Shown one piece after another: positions 28,307 through 37,543 of a stretch of DNA of 64,000 nt (the stretch's first letter is position 1; the number at the start of each line of letters is the position of its first letter). Both the position numbers and the translations under genes were made by a program. Under the pieces are notes generated by a model, which saw only the letters and a list, made by a program, of their open reading frames with translations, was not told the origin of the DNA and ran no database searches. Source of the DNA: Neptunomonas antarctica (GTDB lineage: Bacteria > Pseudomonadota > Gammaproteobacteria > Pseudomonadales > Balneatricaceae); assembly GCF_001305295.1 (NCBI RefSeq), contig NZ_LJSI01000021.1, forward strand, positions 245,995 through 309,994. Direction: 5' to 3'.

Positions 28307-29740
28307 ATGAGCATTCAGTTATTAGAAGAAATTGAAGATTGGAAGTTAGAAGCTAAATTGGAAGATAGTGAGCGATATTTCTACCACACCAGAGTGGTTT
28401 CTCGTATATTGAAGGGACAAAAGCTATACATTGTAGGCAGAAAAGGAACTGGGAAAACTGCAATAAGTGAGCATTTAGCTACCTTGAAAACATCTGGGTT
28501 ACTGCCAGTAAAACTAACCTTTAAAAACTTCCCGTTTAACAAATTGTATGAACTTCAGGATAAGGGTTTTACGCAACCAAACCAATACATTACCCTGTGG
28601 AAATATGTAATTTATTCAACGACATGTAAACTTATGGCCGATAATCCCTCTATTGAATTAGAAACACGCCAAAAGCTTAAAAAAATATTTAATGATGATA
28701 TTGAAAACGCGTTACCTAGCGCGGTTGAGCGATGGACAGGGCTTGCATTTGACTTAAAGATTCTTGGTAGCGGCATAGGTTTTGGTAATACCAAGGAAAC
28801 TATTGAAAATACCAATTCGGATTGGACACGTCGTGTAGATATTTTAGAAAAGTTTCTTTATCAGAAAATAGGGAGTGATAAATATATCATCATGTTTGAC
28901 GAACTAGATGAGGATTATAAGGATATTATCGAGCCAGAAAAGTATAAACAATATACGGAGCTGTTAACTAGTTTGTTTAAAGCTGTTCAGGATGTAAGAG
29001 CTAAATTCTCAAAACATAAATTCTTTCCGATTATATTTATTCGAGACGATATATATGAAGTAATGCAAGATCCGGATAAAACAAAATGGCTTGACTATAA
29101 GATTGACCTTGATTGGGATGAAGCGTCAATAAAAAACATGTTAGCGTTTAGGCTGTCGAGAGCTGTAAATGAGCATGACCAAGTAAAGGAATTTAACGAT
29201 ATTTGGCAACAGTTGTTTGAGCCTGGTGGGGTGAAGTATGGTGATAGACAACGTAAAAGCATGCAACCCTTTGAGTATATTACTAGAAGCTCGCTTTTGA
29301 GGCCGAGAGACTACGTACGGTATTTACAAGTTTGCGCTGAATATTCACTAGAACATGGCCATGATAAAATTAAACCACCAACAGTGGCTCATTCAGATAC
29401 TGCATTTTCAAATTATTTACGAAGCGAACTTGAAGATGAGCTTCATGGTGTGATTCCGGATATTCATAGAATTCTAGATATATTTACAACACTAAGAAAG
29501 CAAACTCTGCGGATTGACGAGTTCAAGCAAGCTTTTGATGAGGCCGTTTCACAAGACTTGATTAAAACAAAAGATTTTCAGTTTGTCTTACAAATGTTAT
29601 TTCATTTTAGCCTTATTGGGAATCAGCCTTCACAAAAGAGTCATCAAGTTTTTCGTTATAAAAATAAAGAAGCTCGATTTAATATGAAGGAAAACATAAT
29701 ATTGCATAGGGGGTTGTTTCGTTCGCTTCAAATTTTATAA
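28307..29740 (+). CDS. P-loop ATPase, Sll1717 family
   Basis: A 477-aa STAND/AAA-like ATPase. Walker A VGRKGTGKTAIS is near residues 43-54 and Walker B YIIMFDELDED near 195-205. FIRDDIYEVMQD near 245 resembles a sensor region, and a helical C-terminal half (~290-477) includes RPRDYVRYLQVC. No nuclease or membrane domain is visible. Proteins of this family are common on islands beside restriction and other defence genes, but their biochemical role is unproven to my knowledge. The gene is single, converges on the AlbA_2/hsd operon, and is AT-rich compared with the chromosomal genes. Confidence 0.8.
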   Translation: MSIQLLEEIEDWKLEAKLEDSERYFYHTRVVSRILKGQKLYIVGRKGTGKTAISEHLATLKTSGLLPVKLTFKNFPFNKLYELQDKGFTQPNQYITLWKYVIYSTTCKLMADNPSIELETRQKLKKIFNDDIENALPSAVERWTGLAFDLKILGSGIGFGNTKETIENTNSDWTRRVDILEKFLYQKIGSDKYIIMFDELDEDYKDIIEPEKYKQYTELLTSLFKAVQDVRAKFSKHKFFPIIFIRDDIYEVMQDPDKTKWLDYKIDLDWDEASIKNMLAFRLSRAVNEHDQVKEFNDIWQQLFEPGGVKYGDRQRKSMQPFEYITRSSLLRPRDYVRYLQVCAEYSLEHGHDKIKPPTVAHSDTAFSNYLRSELEDELHGVIPDIHRILDIFTTLRKQTLRIDEFKQAFDEAVSQDLIKTKDFQFVLQMLFHFSLIGNQPSQKSHQVFRYKNKEARFNMKENIILHRGLFRSLQIL

Positions 29741-29942
29741 ACAGGTAATGATCGCTCACGATAGGGCCTGGTCAAACTAAAATGAACGTCTTGACTAGGC
29801 CTGATTTAACAGCCAGTGTTTGATTAAGTAAGAATTATTCACCATATTTAAGTAATAAACTATTAATTAACGCTACGGATAATGGGGTTTTCGAGCGCAG
29901 CGTAGAAAATTGTTCGAGTTAATGCGATAGTTAGGAACATTT

Positions 29943-30686
29943 TTATAGCTCAAGTTCGTGTTCTATTTTAACTTTTTTCTTCTCAATTAAATCCGAGACA
30001 AAATCATGGTAATCTTTGAATTTGTCACCTTCTATCATGGCCCTAAATCTTGCCGCCGCAGTAAAGCTATTGCTACCTTCTTGTGTTCTGTACAGTTCTT
30101 TTAATTGCTGAAGGTGTTCTGATAAAGCCATTACGTGAGTTGATGAATATCCAGTTTCAATTCTTTCATTTATTATTTTTTGCAGATCATCGTGCGTAGC
30201 TTCAGTTGTACTCGTTCCTCTACGTACATACACAGTATTATCTGTTAATCCATCACCTGCTTTTAAACATAAAAAAGGAATAGACTGTGCAATATATTCA
30301 ACTAGTAATACTTGGAATTTTTTCCCTTTTAATGCCCCGTACTCTGACTCCTCATAAGTAAATGAAAAAACATCCCATGAAACGTCAGTTGGTAAATGTT
30401 TCGCAACTCCTTTACTAATTTTTTCTTTATCTTGAAATTCATCAAGCCCTACTGATGTAGCGGTGCCATCCTCATTTTCTTTTACACCAACAATAATTGC
30501 GCCGCCGCCAGAATTTGATAGCGCCAAAATGTGCTTTGATAATTTTGGAAATGGAACCCATATTTCTTTAAAATCGAGATAGTCTGTTTCTCCAATATTA
30601 TCTTTAAGGAGCGTACGTAGTGATTCCCTAGTTGGTTTCTCAAAGAATTGTGCGAATCCTTCGTGTTGTTGTTTGGATAGGCTCAT
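29943..30686 (-). CDS. AlbA_2 (Schlafen-type) domain protein
   Basis: A 247-aa protein. Residues ~20-165 form the AlbA_2 domain seen in Schlafen-related proteins: ETDYLDFKEIW, then LALSNSGGGAIIVGVKE, then VYVRRGTSTTEATHDDL. The GGG loop and the following strands suggest nucleotide or nucleic-acid binding. The C-terminal ~75 residues are helical. It is the last gene of the hsdR-hsdM-hsdS-DUF2971 transcript, and its ATG overlaps the preceding TGA. AlbA_2 proteins recur next to type I systems. A regulatory, anti-restriction or accessory defence role is inference. Confidence 0.82.
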   Translation of the reverse strand: MSLSKQQHEGFAQFFEKPTRESLRTLLKDNIGETDYLDFKEIWVPFPKLSKHILALSNSGGGAIIVGVKENEDGTATSVGLDEFQDKEKISKGVAKHLPTDVSWDVFSFTYEESEYGALKGKKFQVLLVEYIAQSIPFLCLKAGDGLTDNTVYVRRGTSTTEATHDDLQKIINERIETGYSSTHVMALSEHLQQLKELYRTQEGSNSFTAAARFRAMIEGDKFKDYHDFVSDLIEKKKVKIEHELEL

Positions 30687-30916
30687 AATTTTCCTGATCG
30701 ATTTTTAGCGCACCATATTGCTAATAGGGCTCTATTGAATATTTGGGATTTCATTCTCTGTGGTGTTAACTGCTGCGTGTCTATAAAAGTAATACAGTCG
30801 AACGGATCATTAAATTCTAGTGGATTAGAAAATTTGATAGTCGATTCGGTGATTATTTTGAGAGCGCCATCTGGGTCAAAGGGTAGATATTTGTAACGGT
30901 AGATATAGTTTTCCAC
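30683..30916 (-). CDS. Short DUF2971-like protein
   Basis: A 77-aa reading frame between hsdS and the AlbA_2 gene. YIYRYKYLPFDPDGALKIIT, then IKFSNPLEFNDPFDC, is the N-terminal signature of DUF2971 proteins, which are normally about 250 aa. Only this N-terminal part is present and the C-terminus (FNRALLAIWCAKNR) is different. GTG 30916 is chosen because AAGGAG lies six bases upstream. A TTG at 30943 would otherwise be needed. The TGA overlaps the next ATG. It is either a truncated gene kept for translational coupling or a genuine mini-version. Confidence 0.6.
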   Translation of the reverse strand: MENYIYRYKYLPFDPDGALKIITESTIKFSNPLEFNDPFDCITFIDTQQLTPQRMKSQIFNRALLAIWCAKNRSGKL

Positions 30917-30943
30917 AAAGCGCTCCTTATCTGATGCTCGCAA

Positions 30944-32719
30944 TTAGTTTAGAGCTTCGTTAACAAGCGTATCGGTCAGCAGCAGTTGAGTTTGCTGGTT
31001 GTGTTGTAGGCGCTCTTTTAGCTGGTCGCAGAGGGTGAATAGTTCGTTGATTTTGACGACTATGCGGTGTTGTTCTTCCTTGGGTGGGACACAGAGCAAA
31101 AAGGTTTTAATACTCTCTTGAGTAATGCTAGCCTGGTTGGCAGTCCCTTGTGCTTCATGGACTAAATAACTTTTGAATATTGGAGAGTTAATACATGCAA
31201 ATAGATACACCGGGGCCAGCTCTTTCCAAGGCCTTATCCTGACTGCATTTTGATTTAGTAAAGAATTATCAAACAACTTATTGATTAGGAATGATCTCCC
31301 TACAGCAGATATAGGGGCTGAAAACCAACTACCGACAGTCGTCATAACAATATCACCTTCGTGAAGAAGGTATTGAGCGAATACCAAAGCACTATCAGGG
31401 GCAATGTATACAGAGTTTTGAATATGATTTTCAGTGAGGTTCTGAATTTTTGTAATCATCAAACCACACTCTAAATAGTCTTTAGATTTGAAAGCATACC
31501 CTTTCTGATATTGAACTAAGTCTCCCATTCTAGACCAAGCCCAACCATTAGGTGGGTTGAAACCGACCTCCTCATCATTTATTTCAGTAAGGGGCTTCTG
31601 CTTTTTAATTTTCCCTTCCTTGATGAGCTTTGCCCTATCAGTAGCAACCTTCTTGAGTAATTCGCTGGCGGGTTCGTCGTTGGGGTTTTGTGGGACGAGT
31701 TTGCCCATGACGGCCAATTGCAGGATGGTTTGTTTGAGCTGGTCGATACTGGCTTCGGTGGTGAACAGGGTGTCAAAGTGTTGGCTCAGGCGTGTCCAGC
31801 TGTCGGCTAGTTCGTTGGCATTTTGGCTTTGAGTGAGAGTGCCTAGCAGAGTGTCCACCAGCAGCTGATGGGCGTCGAGTTGCTGTTCGGTTTGTTGCTC
31901 TAGCTGGTCGCATAGGGCCATTAGTTCATCTACTTTGGCGACTATGCGGTGTTGTTCATCTAAAGGAGGCAGAGGCATAGGTAGATGATTAATAGCTTTC
32001 AATCCTAAGTTTTTGATAGTCGAGCCAGTTGCATTAGCGCGAGCATAATCAGAAAAATATGGAGCCATTATTAGTTTTTTTATAAATGTTTTAGATAGCT
32101 CTGTTGCTAGATTGAAATAACATGCGCTTTTTCCAAGCATGATGGCTTCTCCAGCATAAAAAGCAATATTTCCAAGTGTGCCGTTTATTGAAACTAATAC
32201 TGTTCGGGAGTTTAGGTGTTTTTTGTACTTTTGATATTCTGCTTCATTTACTCGTTTTGTTTCTGGCTTAATAACGATCATCCCGTCTTTCAAGTTATTA
32301 CCATTAACAAAGTAATATTCGCCTTTATCATCGTAGTTCGGCGTGCCATGCAACCCATCACCTAGTAGCGTGGTGAGGCCCTGTAGCCGCACCCATTTCC
32401 ATCCCTTCGGCAGTTCAAACGGTTTTTCTTCATCGCTGATTGGTGGCAATGTTTTTTGTTTTTTGATCTTTTTATCTTTAATCAGCTGATCCCGTTCGGC
32501 TACAATCCGTTTCAGCAAAACTTCCGCCGGCTCATCGTCTGGGTCTTGTTCTACCAGCTTACCGCGCACCGCTAATTCTAATATCAGCTCACGCAGCTTT
32601 TTAATGCCATAGAGACTTTTCTTGCGACTGTTGCCACGACCGGCGCTGCTTTTGTTTTCGATGGCGCTGGTCCAGAGGTCGATATGTTCGGTTAGCAGCT
32701 GTTGTATGTTACGGGTCAT
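30944..32719 (-). CDS. hsdS: Type I restriction-modification specificity subunit
   Basis: HsdS selects the bipartite DNA target for both methylation and cleavage. The 591-aa protein has two target-recognition domains, near residues 105-260 and 395-545. Each is preceded by a conserved block (LAVRGKLVEQDPDDEPAE and LAVMGKLVPQNPNDEPAS) and followed by a helical spacer (LDEQHRIVAKVDEL and KEEQHRIVVKINEL). The internal symmetry is intact, so the subunit is probably functional. The start follows the hsdM stop by five bases. The recognition sequence cannot be read from the protein. Confidence 0.95.
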   Translation of the reverse strand: MTRNIQQLLTEHIDLWTSAIENKSSAGRGNSRKKSLYGIKKLRELILELAVRGKLVEQDPDDEPAEVLLKRIVAERDQLIKDKKIKKQKTLPPISDEEKPFELPKGWKWVRLQGLTTLLGDGLHGTPNYDDKGEYYFVNGNNLKDGMIVIKPETKRVNEAEYQKYKKHLNSRTVLVSINGTLGNIAFYAGEAIMLGKSACYFNLATELSKTFIKKLIMAPYFSDYARANATGSTIKNLGLKAINHLPMPLPPLDEQHRIVAKVDELMALCDQLEQQTEQQLDAHQLLVDTLLGTLTQSQNANELADSWTRLSQHFDTLFTTEASIDQLKQTILQLAVMGKLVPQNPNDEPASELLKKVATDRAKLIKEGKIKKQKPLTEINDEEVGFNPPNGWAWSRMGDLVQYQKGYAFKSKDYLECGLMITKIQNLTENHIQNSVYIAPDSALVFAQYLLHEGDIVMTTVGSWFSAPISAVGRSFLINKLFDNSLLNQNAVRIRPWKELAPVYLFACINSPIFKSYLVHEAQGTANQASITQESIKTFLLCVPPKEEQHRIVVKINELFTLCDQLKERLQHNQQTQLLLTDTLVNEALN

Positions 32720-32724
32720 GGTTA

Positions 32725-34215
32725 TTATTCCCCCGCCTTGCCAGCAAAGGCATTGCTCAGTATCGCTTTAATCTGGTCGCGTAGTTGGTCAATGTCGGTT
32801 TGTTGCTGGTGGTAATCGGCTAACAGTTCGTCCGGGTTGTGAATGATCTGTTCTTCCTGATGTGGGTTTTTAATGTCCAGGTTGTAGTTGCGCTGGATAA
32901 TCTCATCAATGCTGACTTTCCACGCCTGTTCATTTTCCTGGCGATTTTGGCGTCGTGCTTTTTGTGCCATGGTATCGCCTTCGCCCCACCAGTCGCGGCA
33001 GCTGTTCAGATCTTCTAGCTTCATCGGTTTGGTTTTGTTAAAGGCTTTTATGCCTGCTGGCAAAGGTAGTTCGTAATACCAGACGTCTTTTGTCGGTTCG
33101 CCTTTTTCAAAGAAGAGGATATTGGTTTTAATGCTGGTGTAGGGAGCAAACACCGAATTAGGCAAGCGTACCAGGGTGTGAAGGTTACATTCGTCGAGCA
33201 GTAGCTTTTTGATTTTGGTTTTTACGCCTTCACCAAACAGGGTGCCATCGGGCAACACGACAGCGGCACGGCCTTTTGTTTTTAATACTTCGATAATCAG
33301 CTGTAAAAACAGATCGGCTGTTTCGCGGGTTTGATATTCGGACGGAAAGTTCTTCTCGATACCGTCTTCTTCGGTGCCACCAAACGGAGGGTTGGTGACG
33401 ATAACATCCACCTGATCTTCGATATCCCAGCTTGAAAGCGGTTTATTCAGGGTGTTGGCATGGCGGATCTGTACCGGTACTTCAATGCCATGAAGCAGCA
33501 TGTTGGTGGTACAGAGCAGGTGTGGCAGTTGTTTCTTTTCAACGCCGCGGATCTGCTGTTGCAGTGTCTGATGGTCGTTAGCTGTTTTTACATAGTGATC
33601 TTTAACATGATCAAACGAGCAGGCTAAAAAGCCACCGGTACCGCAGGCTGGATCAAAGATAGATTCGCCCAGTTGTGGGTCCATCATCTGAACGATAAAA
33701 CGGGTGACGGCACGCGGCGTATAAAATTCACCGGCGTTACCGGCGCTTTGCAGATCACGCAGGATTTGCTCGTAGATATCGCCAAACAGGTGGCGCTCAC
33801 TGGCGTCGGTAAAGTCGATTTCATTAAGCTTATTGATCACCTGGCGCAGCAGTGTGCCGTTTTTCATGTAGTTGAAAGCATCGCTGAAGGCTTCTTTCGC
33901 GACAAATCCGCGTGGATTGGTAGCGATGGGGGCGACTAGGTTTTTAAGATCAGGGAAGAGTTCATCATTCACAAAGTCGAGCAGTTCATCGCCGGTGATA
34001 CCTTGTCCATCGGCGGCCCAGTTGCGCCATAGGTACTTTTCAGGAATCGGGACTTTGTAGTTATCCTGCTCAAACTCCAGCATCTCTTCCTGAGCATCAA
34101 AAACTTTCAAAAACAGCAACCAGGATAGCTGGCCAAGACGTTGAGCGTCACCATCAACACCGGCATCTTTACGCATAATGTCTTGGATCGATTTTACAGC
34201 GGAACTAACGGACAT
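32725..34215 (-). CDS. hsdM: Type I restriction-modification DNA methyltransferase subunit
   Basis: HsdM transfers a methyl group to adenine N6 in complex with HsdS. The 496-aa protein has the helical N-terminal domain, SAM motif I FDPACGTGGFL near residue 188 and catalytic motif IV VTNPPFGG near residue 275. The protein sizes of this system (R ~813, M ~496, S ~591) are close to what I recall for type IB enzymes such as EcoAI. The gene follows hsdR by 76 nt. The gap contains a small hairpin (CAGACC/GGTCTG at 34242-34259) that may tune expression between R and M. Confidence 0.96.
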   Translation of the reverse strand: MSVSSAVKSIQDIMRKDAGVDGDAQRLGQLSWLLFLKVFDAQEEMLEFEQDNYKVPIPEKYLWRNWAADGQGITGDELLDFVNDELFPDLKNLVAPIATNPRGFVAKEAFSDAFNYMKNGTLLRQVINKLNEIDFTDASERHLFGDIYEQILRDLQSAGNAGEFYTPRAVTRFIVQMMDPQLGESIFDPACGTGGFLACSFDHVKDHYVKTANDHQTLQQQIRGVEKKQLPHLLCTTNMLLHGIEVPVQIRHANTLNKPLSSWDIEDQVDVIVTNPPFGGTEEDGIEKNFPSEYQTRETADLFLQLIIEVLKTKGRAAVVLPDGTLFGEGVKTKIKKLLLDECNLHTLVRLPNSVFAPYTSIKTNILFFEKGEPTKDVWYYELPLPAGIKAFNKTKPMKLEDLNSCRDWWGEGDTMAQKARRQNRQENEQAWKVSIDEIIQRNYNLDIKNPHQEEQIIHNPDELLADYHQQQTDIDQLRDQIKAILSNAFAGKAGE

Positions 34216-34291
34216 AGGATTCTCTTATAAAACAGGGCAAACAGACCGTTAATGGTCTGCCTGCTAACAATGAGGTCGATCGGGTCGAGAG

Positions 34292-36733
34292 TCAGGCCGA
34301 GTGAGGAAAGTCGCGGTATAACTCGGCTTCCAGTTCGGTAATGGCTTGGTGGTACTGCGGCTTGCCACCGAAGCCGTTTTTAATGATTTGTAGGGTGTTA
34401 CCGAGTTGATCCAGCGGTTTAACCTTGAGCACATCCATGCTTTCGATCTCTTGAATGCCAGCATCGGCATATTTATCCAGGAGCGCTTCGAGTACTTTTT
34501 GGGCGGTATCTGAGTACTTGGTAAAGTAGTTACGCTTTTTGACGTTATCCACGCGCTCTTTACGGGTGAGCGGTGGTTGATCAAATACCATGTGGCAGAT
34601 AAGGTCGAAGGGGTCCATCGTATTATTGATGTCGCCCAGCAAGGCTTCCCAGATCACACCGTTCTCGGCCAGCTCGTCGATGACAGCCTGTTTGCGATCA
34701 GCCGCTTGCCACTTACGCGTAAACGCGTCCAGTGATGCAAATTGCTGTTTCACGGCTTTGCGGGTGTAGTCTTTAAAGGATTCGGTCACCAGCTTGCCAT
34801 CGGTATCGTAATATTGGACCCGTTCGGCGAGTTTTTTTACCGTCACACCGGACACCCGGTATTTTACATAATCTGAACCCAATTCGCCGCCAGTGGTTTC
34901 ACCGTCTTGAATCCATTCGGATATGTCGGCTGTATAGTCGCCGTGTTCGTCGGCAATATCGTTTTGTTCTGATGGCTCGTCAGCATCCTGGCGGGTCGAT
35001 TCGCCGCTGTTCAGCTCGTCAATAAAGGTGGTGTCGTCTTCATCGGTGATGCGCTCTGGCTTAACCACTAAGATTTTCTCAGGTACGCCATCAAAGCGCT
35101 CATCGGCAAATAGCTCGGTTGCCTTTTTAAAGTCGAGAATGGTAAACCATAGCTTGTTGTAACGGTCATCAATACGCGTGCCACGCCCGATAATCTGCTT
35201 GAATTTGGTCATGGACTGGATGTTCTGATCCAGCACCACCAGCTTGCAGGTTTTGGCATCCACGCCAGTGCTCATCAGCTCAGATGTGGTGGCAATCACG
35301 GGGTAGGCTTTTTTAGGATTGATAAAGTTATCCAGCTGCGCTTTGCCGAGTTCATCATCACCGGTGATCTTCATCACATATTTTTCGTTCTTGGCTACCT
35401 GCTCCGGGTTGAGATTCACCAAAGCGCGACGCATACGTTCGGCATGATCGATATCGTTACAAAAGACAATGGTTTTAGCCATCGGGTCGGTGCGCCTGAG
35501 GTAAGCGGTGATCGTTTCGGCCACCAGCTGGGTACGCTCATCCACCACCAGCGTACGATCAAAATCTTTAAGGTTGTAGATGCGATCTTTTATCACTTCG
35601 CCATTGTTATCGACCTGGCCTTTGGTGGGGCGCCAACCCTGAACATCGATGTCGATATCGACACGCACCACCTTGTAAGGGGCTAGAAAACCATCTTCAA
35701 TGCCTTCTTTCAGCGAATAGGTATACACAGGATCACCGAAGTAATCGGTATTGGATACTGTCTCACTCTCTTTAGGGGTGGCGGTTAACCCTATTTGGGT
35801 GGCGCTGCTGAAGTACTCCAGTATCTCGCGCCACGCGCTATCTTCTGATGCGCTGCCACGATGGCACTCGTCGATGACAATCAGATCAAAGAAGTCTCTA
35901 TCAACCTGCTTATACGCCTTTTGCTGTTCTTCCGGGCCGGTGAGCGCTTGGTAAAGGGCAAGGTGGATTTCATAGGCCGGGTCGACCGTACGGCCGGTGA
36001 TTTTGGTCATAGCCTGGCCGAAAGGCTGAAAGTCGTTTAAGCGGGTTTGATCAATAAGAATGTTACGGTCGGCCAAAAAGAGAATGCGCTTCTTCTGCCG
36101 TGCTTTCCATAAGCGCCAAATGATTTGAAAGGCGGTGTAGGTTTTACCGGTTCCCGTGGCCATGACTAACAAGATACGGTTTTGCCCTGACGATATGCCT
36201 TCTATGGTTTTGTTAATGGCTTGTAGCTGGTAATAACGAGGCGCTTTATCGCTGCCATCATCGTAGTAGTCTTGAGTTATGATAGGCAGTTGCGCATCGG
36301 TGTAGCCTTTCCAGGCACAATACTTGTGCCAAAGCTGCGCGGGGGTTGGGAAGTCTTCGAGGCGAATCTCTGTTTCGAGTGCCTGAAGATTTGTTTTATC
36401 GTGAAAGACAAAACCATCACCGTTACTAGCAAAGATAAAGGGCACATCCAACAAACGGGCATAATCTAAGCCCTGTTGCATCCCTTTGCCGATCTCGTGT
36501 TTGTTGGCTTTGGCTTCGATGACTGCCAGCGGCATATTAAGCTTATGATAGAGGACAATATCGGCTGATTTAACGGTTTTACGAACGCCCAGCTGACCAC
36601 GGACAATCACCTTACCATCACGAAGTTTTACTTCCTGACGAATCTGAGTCATTGAGTTCCAACCGGCTGATTCCAAAGAAGGTAGGATAAACTTACTGAT
36701 GATATCGGCTTCGGTTAGCTGCTTTTTATCCAT
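34292..36733 (-). CDS. hsdR: Type I restriction enzyme endonuclease/translocase subunit
   Basis: HsdR translocates and cuts unmethylated DNA. Residues ~50-80 have the PD-(D/E)xK nuclease core (SADIVLY, then AVIEAKANK). Walker [14 protein letters not shown] is near 190, the DECH box VIDECHRGS near 285 and helicase motif [14 protein letters not shown] near 515. The acidic linker near 580-610 precedes the C-terminal region that binds HsdM/HsdS. No frame damage is visible. It is the first gene of the hsd operon. In many type I loci hsdR has its own promoter, which would lie in the 330-bp gap upstream. Confidence 0.95.
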   Translation of the reverse strand: MDKKQLTEADIISKFILPSLESAGWNSMTQIRQEVKLRDGKVIVRGQLGVRKTVKSADIVLYHKLNMPLAVIEAKANKHEIGKGMQQGLDYARLLDVPFIFASNGDGFVFHDKTNLQALETEIRLEDFPTPAQLWHKYCAWKGYTDAQLPIITQDYYDDGSDKAPRYYQLQAINKTIEGISSGQNRILLVMATGTGKTYTAFQIIWRLWKARQKKRILFLADRNILIDQTRLNDFQPFGQAMTKITGRTVDPAYEIHLALYQALTGPEEQQKAYKQVDRDFFDLIVIDECHRGSASEDSAWREILEYFSSATQIGLTATPKESETVSNTDYFGDPVYTYSLKEGIEDGFLAPYKVVRVDIDIDVQGWRPTKGQVDNNGEVIKDRIYNLKDFDRTLVVDERTQLVAETITAYLRRTDPMAKTIVFCNDIDHAERMRRALVNLNPEQVAKNEKYVMKITGDDELGKAQLDNFINPKKAYPVIATTSELMSTGVDAKTCKLVVLDQNIQSMTKFKQIIGRGTRIDDRYNKLWFTILDFKKATELFADERFDGVPEKILVVKPERITDEDDTTFIDELNSGESTRQDADEPSEQNDIADEHGDYTADISEWIQDGETTGGELGSDYVKYRVSGVTVKKLAERVQYYDTDGKLVTESFKDYTRKAVKQQFASLDAFTRKWQAADRKQAVIDELAENGVIWEALLGDINNTMDPFDLICHMVFDQPPLTRKERVDNVKKRNYFTKYSDTAQKVLEALLDKYADAGIQEIESMDVLKVKPLDQLGNTLQIIKNGFGGKPQYHQAITELEAELYRDFPHSA

Positions 36734-37068
36734 ACTGAACGTCCTGTGATTATGTCTTCCCTATATAGCGAATTAATATAGCACAGGATGTTTAGATAGA
36801 TGCTGTTTGTGAGCTCAGCGCTAATAAGGGGGGGCTGCTGGTTATACATCACAAAGGCGGTGCTTCAAGGAGGATATATGGCACTCTTTGCAAATACCGT
36901 AAGTAAATAGGTGAGCGCATTCTTAGCATCCTGTATTGCAGACAATTACCCTGTTTAAGGGTATTAACATCCAAACCACCAATGGGGGCCAGGAGTGACA
37001 TGTCACAAACTCTAATAATGGGAGGTTAAACCTGTCATGGACTTAGAGTTGGTGAGCACTTACAGGAA
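36734..37068. other. Gap upstream of hsdR, with a 10-codon frame behind a strong ribosome site
   Basis: This region should contain the hsdR promoter. On the plus strand at 36866-36883 it repeats the exact ribosome-site/start block CAAGGAGGATATATGGCA of the 88-aa gene. There it opens a frame of only 10 codons (MALFANTVSK, ending at 36910). No other gene is seen. Confidence 0.45.
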
Positions 37069-37173
37069 TCATTTTTTAAATAAGTAGTACAACCAAAGAG
37101 CCACCAGCAAAAAGGCAATATTGGGATTTGCCAGAGCGCCGGCTACTATAATAATTAATACAAGATCAGACAT
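37069..37173 (-). CDS. 34-aa hydrophobic peptide downstream of the 88-aa gene
   Basis: MSDLVLIIIVAGALANPNIA is followed by LLVALWLYYLFKK and a stop. It is a single membrane span with a basic tail. AGGA lies eight bases before the ATG and overlaps the stop of the preceding 88-aa gene, so the two are probably one operon. Function is unknown. Its size and composition resemble small membrane stress proteins or toxin-like peptides, but no antisense RNA is visible. Confidence 0.5.
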   Translation of the reverse strand: MSDLVLIIIVAGALANPNIAFLLVALWLYYLFKK

Positions 37174-37183
37174 TAGTCGCGTC

Positions 37184-37450
37184 CTAACCAAATGCTTTTT
37201 TTGTTGTCTTGGATGACAATATGTTAACGCTGGTCCCTGTGACCACCGATAATGGGCTTATGCTGATTGCAAGCTGTAGGTGCTTAGTGTGGAACAAGTT
37301 TTTTAATGCGTGAATATAACCGTCTATCATCTGTTCTGTGACATCGTGCGGCATATTTAGCTTTAAGCCAAAGGTTTGTATGTCTTGAATGCTCCAGCCG
37401 TTGAGAGCCATTACAGCGCCTTGCTGGTGGTTGTCTTGTTGCGTTGCCAT
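37184..37450 (-). CDS. 88-aa protein of the duplicated module
   Basis: A small soluble protein that I do not recognise (MATQQDNHQQGAVMALNGWS at the start, GLKLNMPHDVTEQMIDGYIH in the middle). It has an excellent ribosome site (AAGGAGG four bases before the ATG) and a promoter-like TAGACA-18-GATACT upstream. These are preserved in the broken copy at 27057-27226, so the gene was functional when duplicated. The conserved part is helical and ends near residue 55. The tail after that differs between the copies. It is followed at once by a 34-aa membrane peptide gene. Confidence 0.6.
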   Translation of the reverse strand: MATQQDNHQQGAVMALNGWSIQDIQTFGLKLNMPHDVTEQMIDGYIHALKNLFHTKHLQLAISISPLSVVTGTSVNILSSKTTKKAFG

Positions 37451-37543
37451 ATATCCTCCTTGTATGCTTTAAGGCTTCCTGCCTGTGTTCAGTATCCGAT
37501 AAAAGAAAACCTCGTGTCTATTATCTGTATGTATGAGGTAGAG
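37311..37543 (-). repeat. Right copy of the ~230-bp module (pair with 27091-27317)
   Basis: It lies in the same orientation as the left copy, with roughly four of five bases identical by eye and the highest similarity around the ribosome site and upstream leader. The two copies lie 10.2 kb apart and enclose the cargo. Confidence 0.85.
37491..37520 (-). promoter_or_regulatory. Promoter-like sequence of the 88-aa gene
   Basis: On the minus strand TAGACA, 18 bp, GATACT. The broken copy has the same spacing with TAGACA and GATACG. Conservation between copies is the main support. Confidence 0.4.

Noticed and set aside
34264..34584. 106-codon minus-strand frame overlapping the end of hsdR
   Set aside because: It lies in another frame over the conserved hsdR coding end. 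Its composition is typical of a shadow frame.
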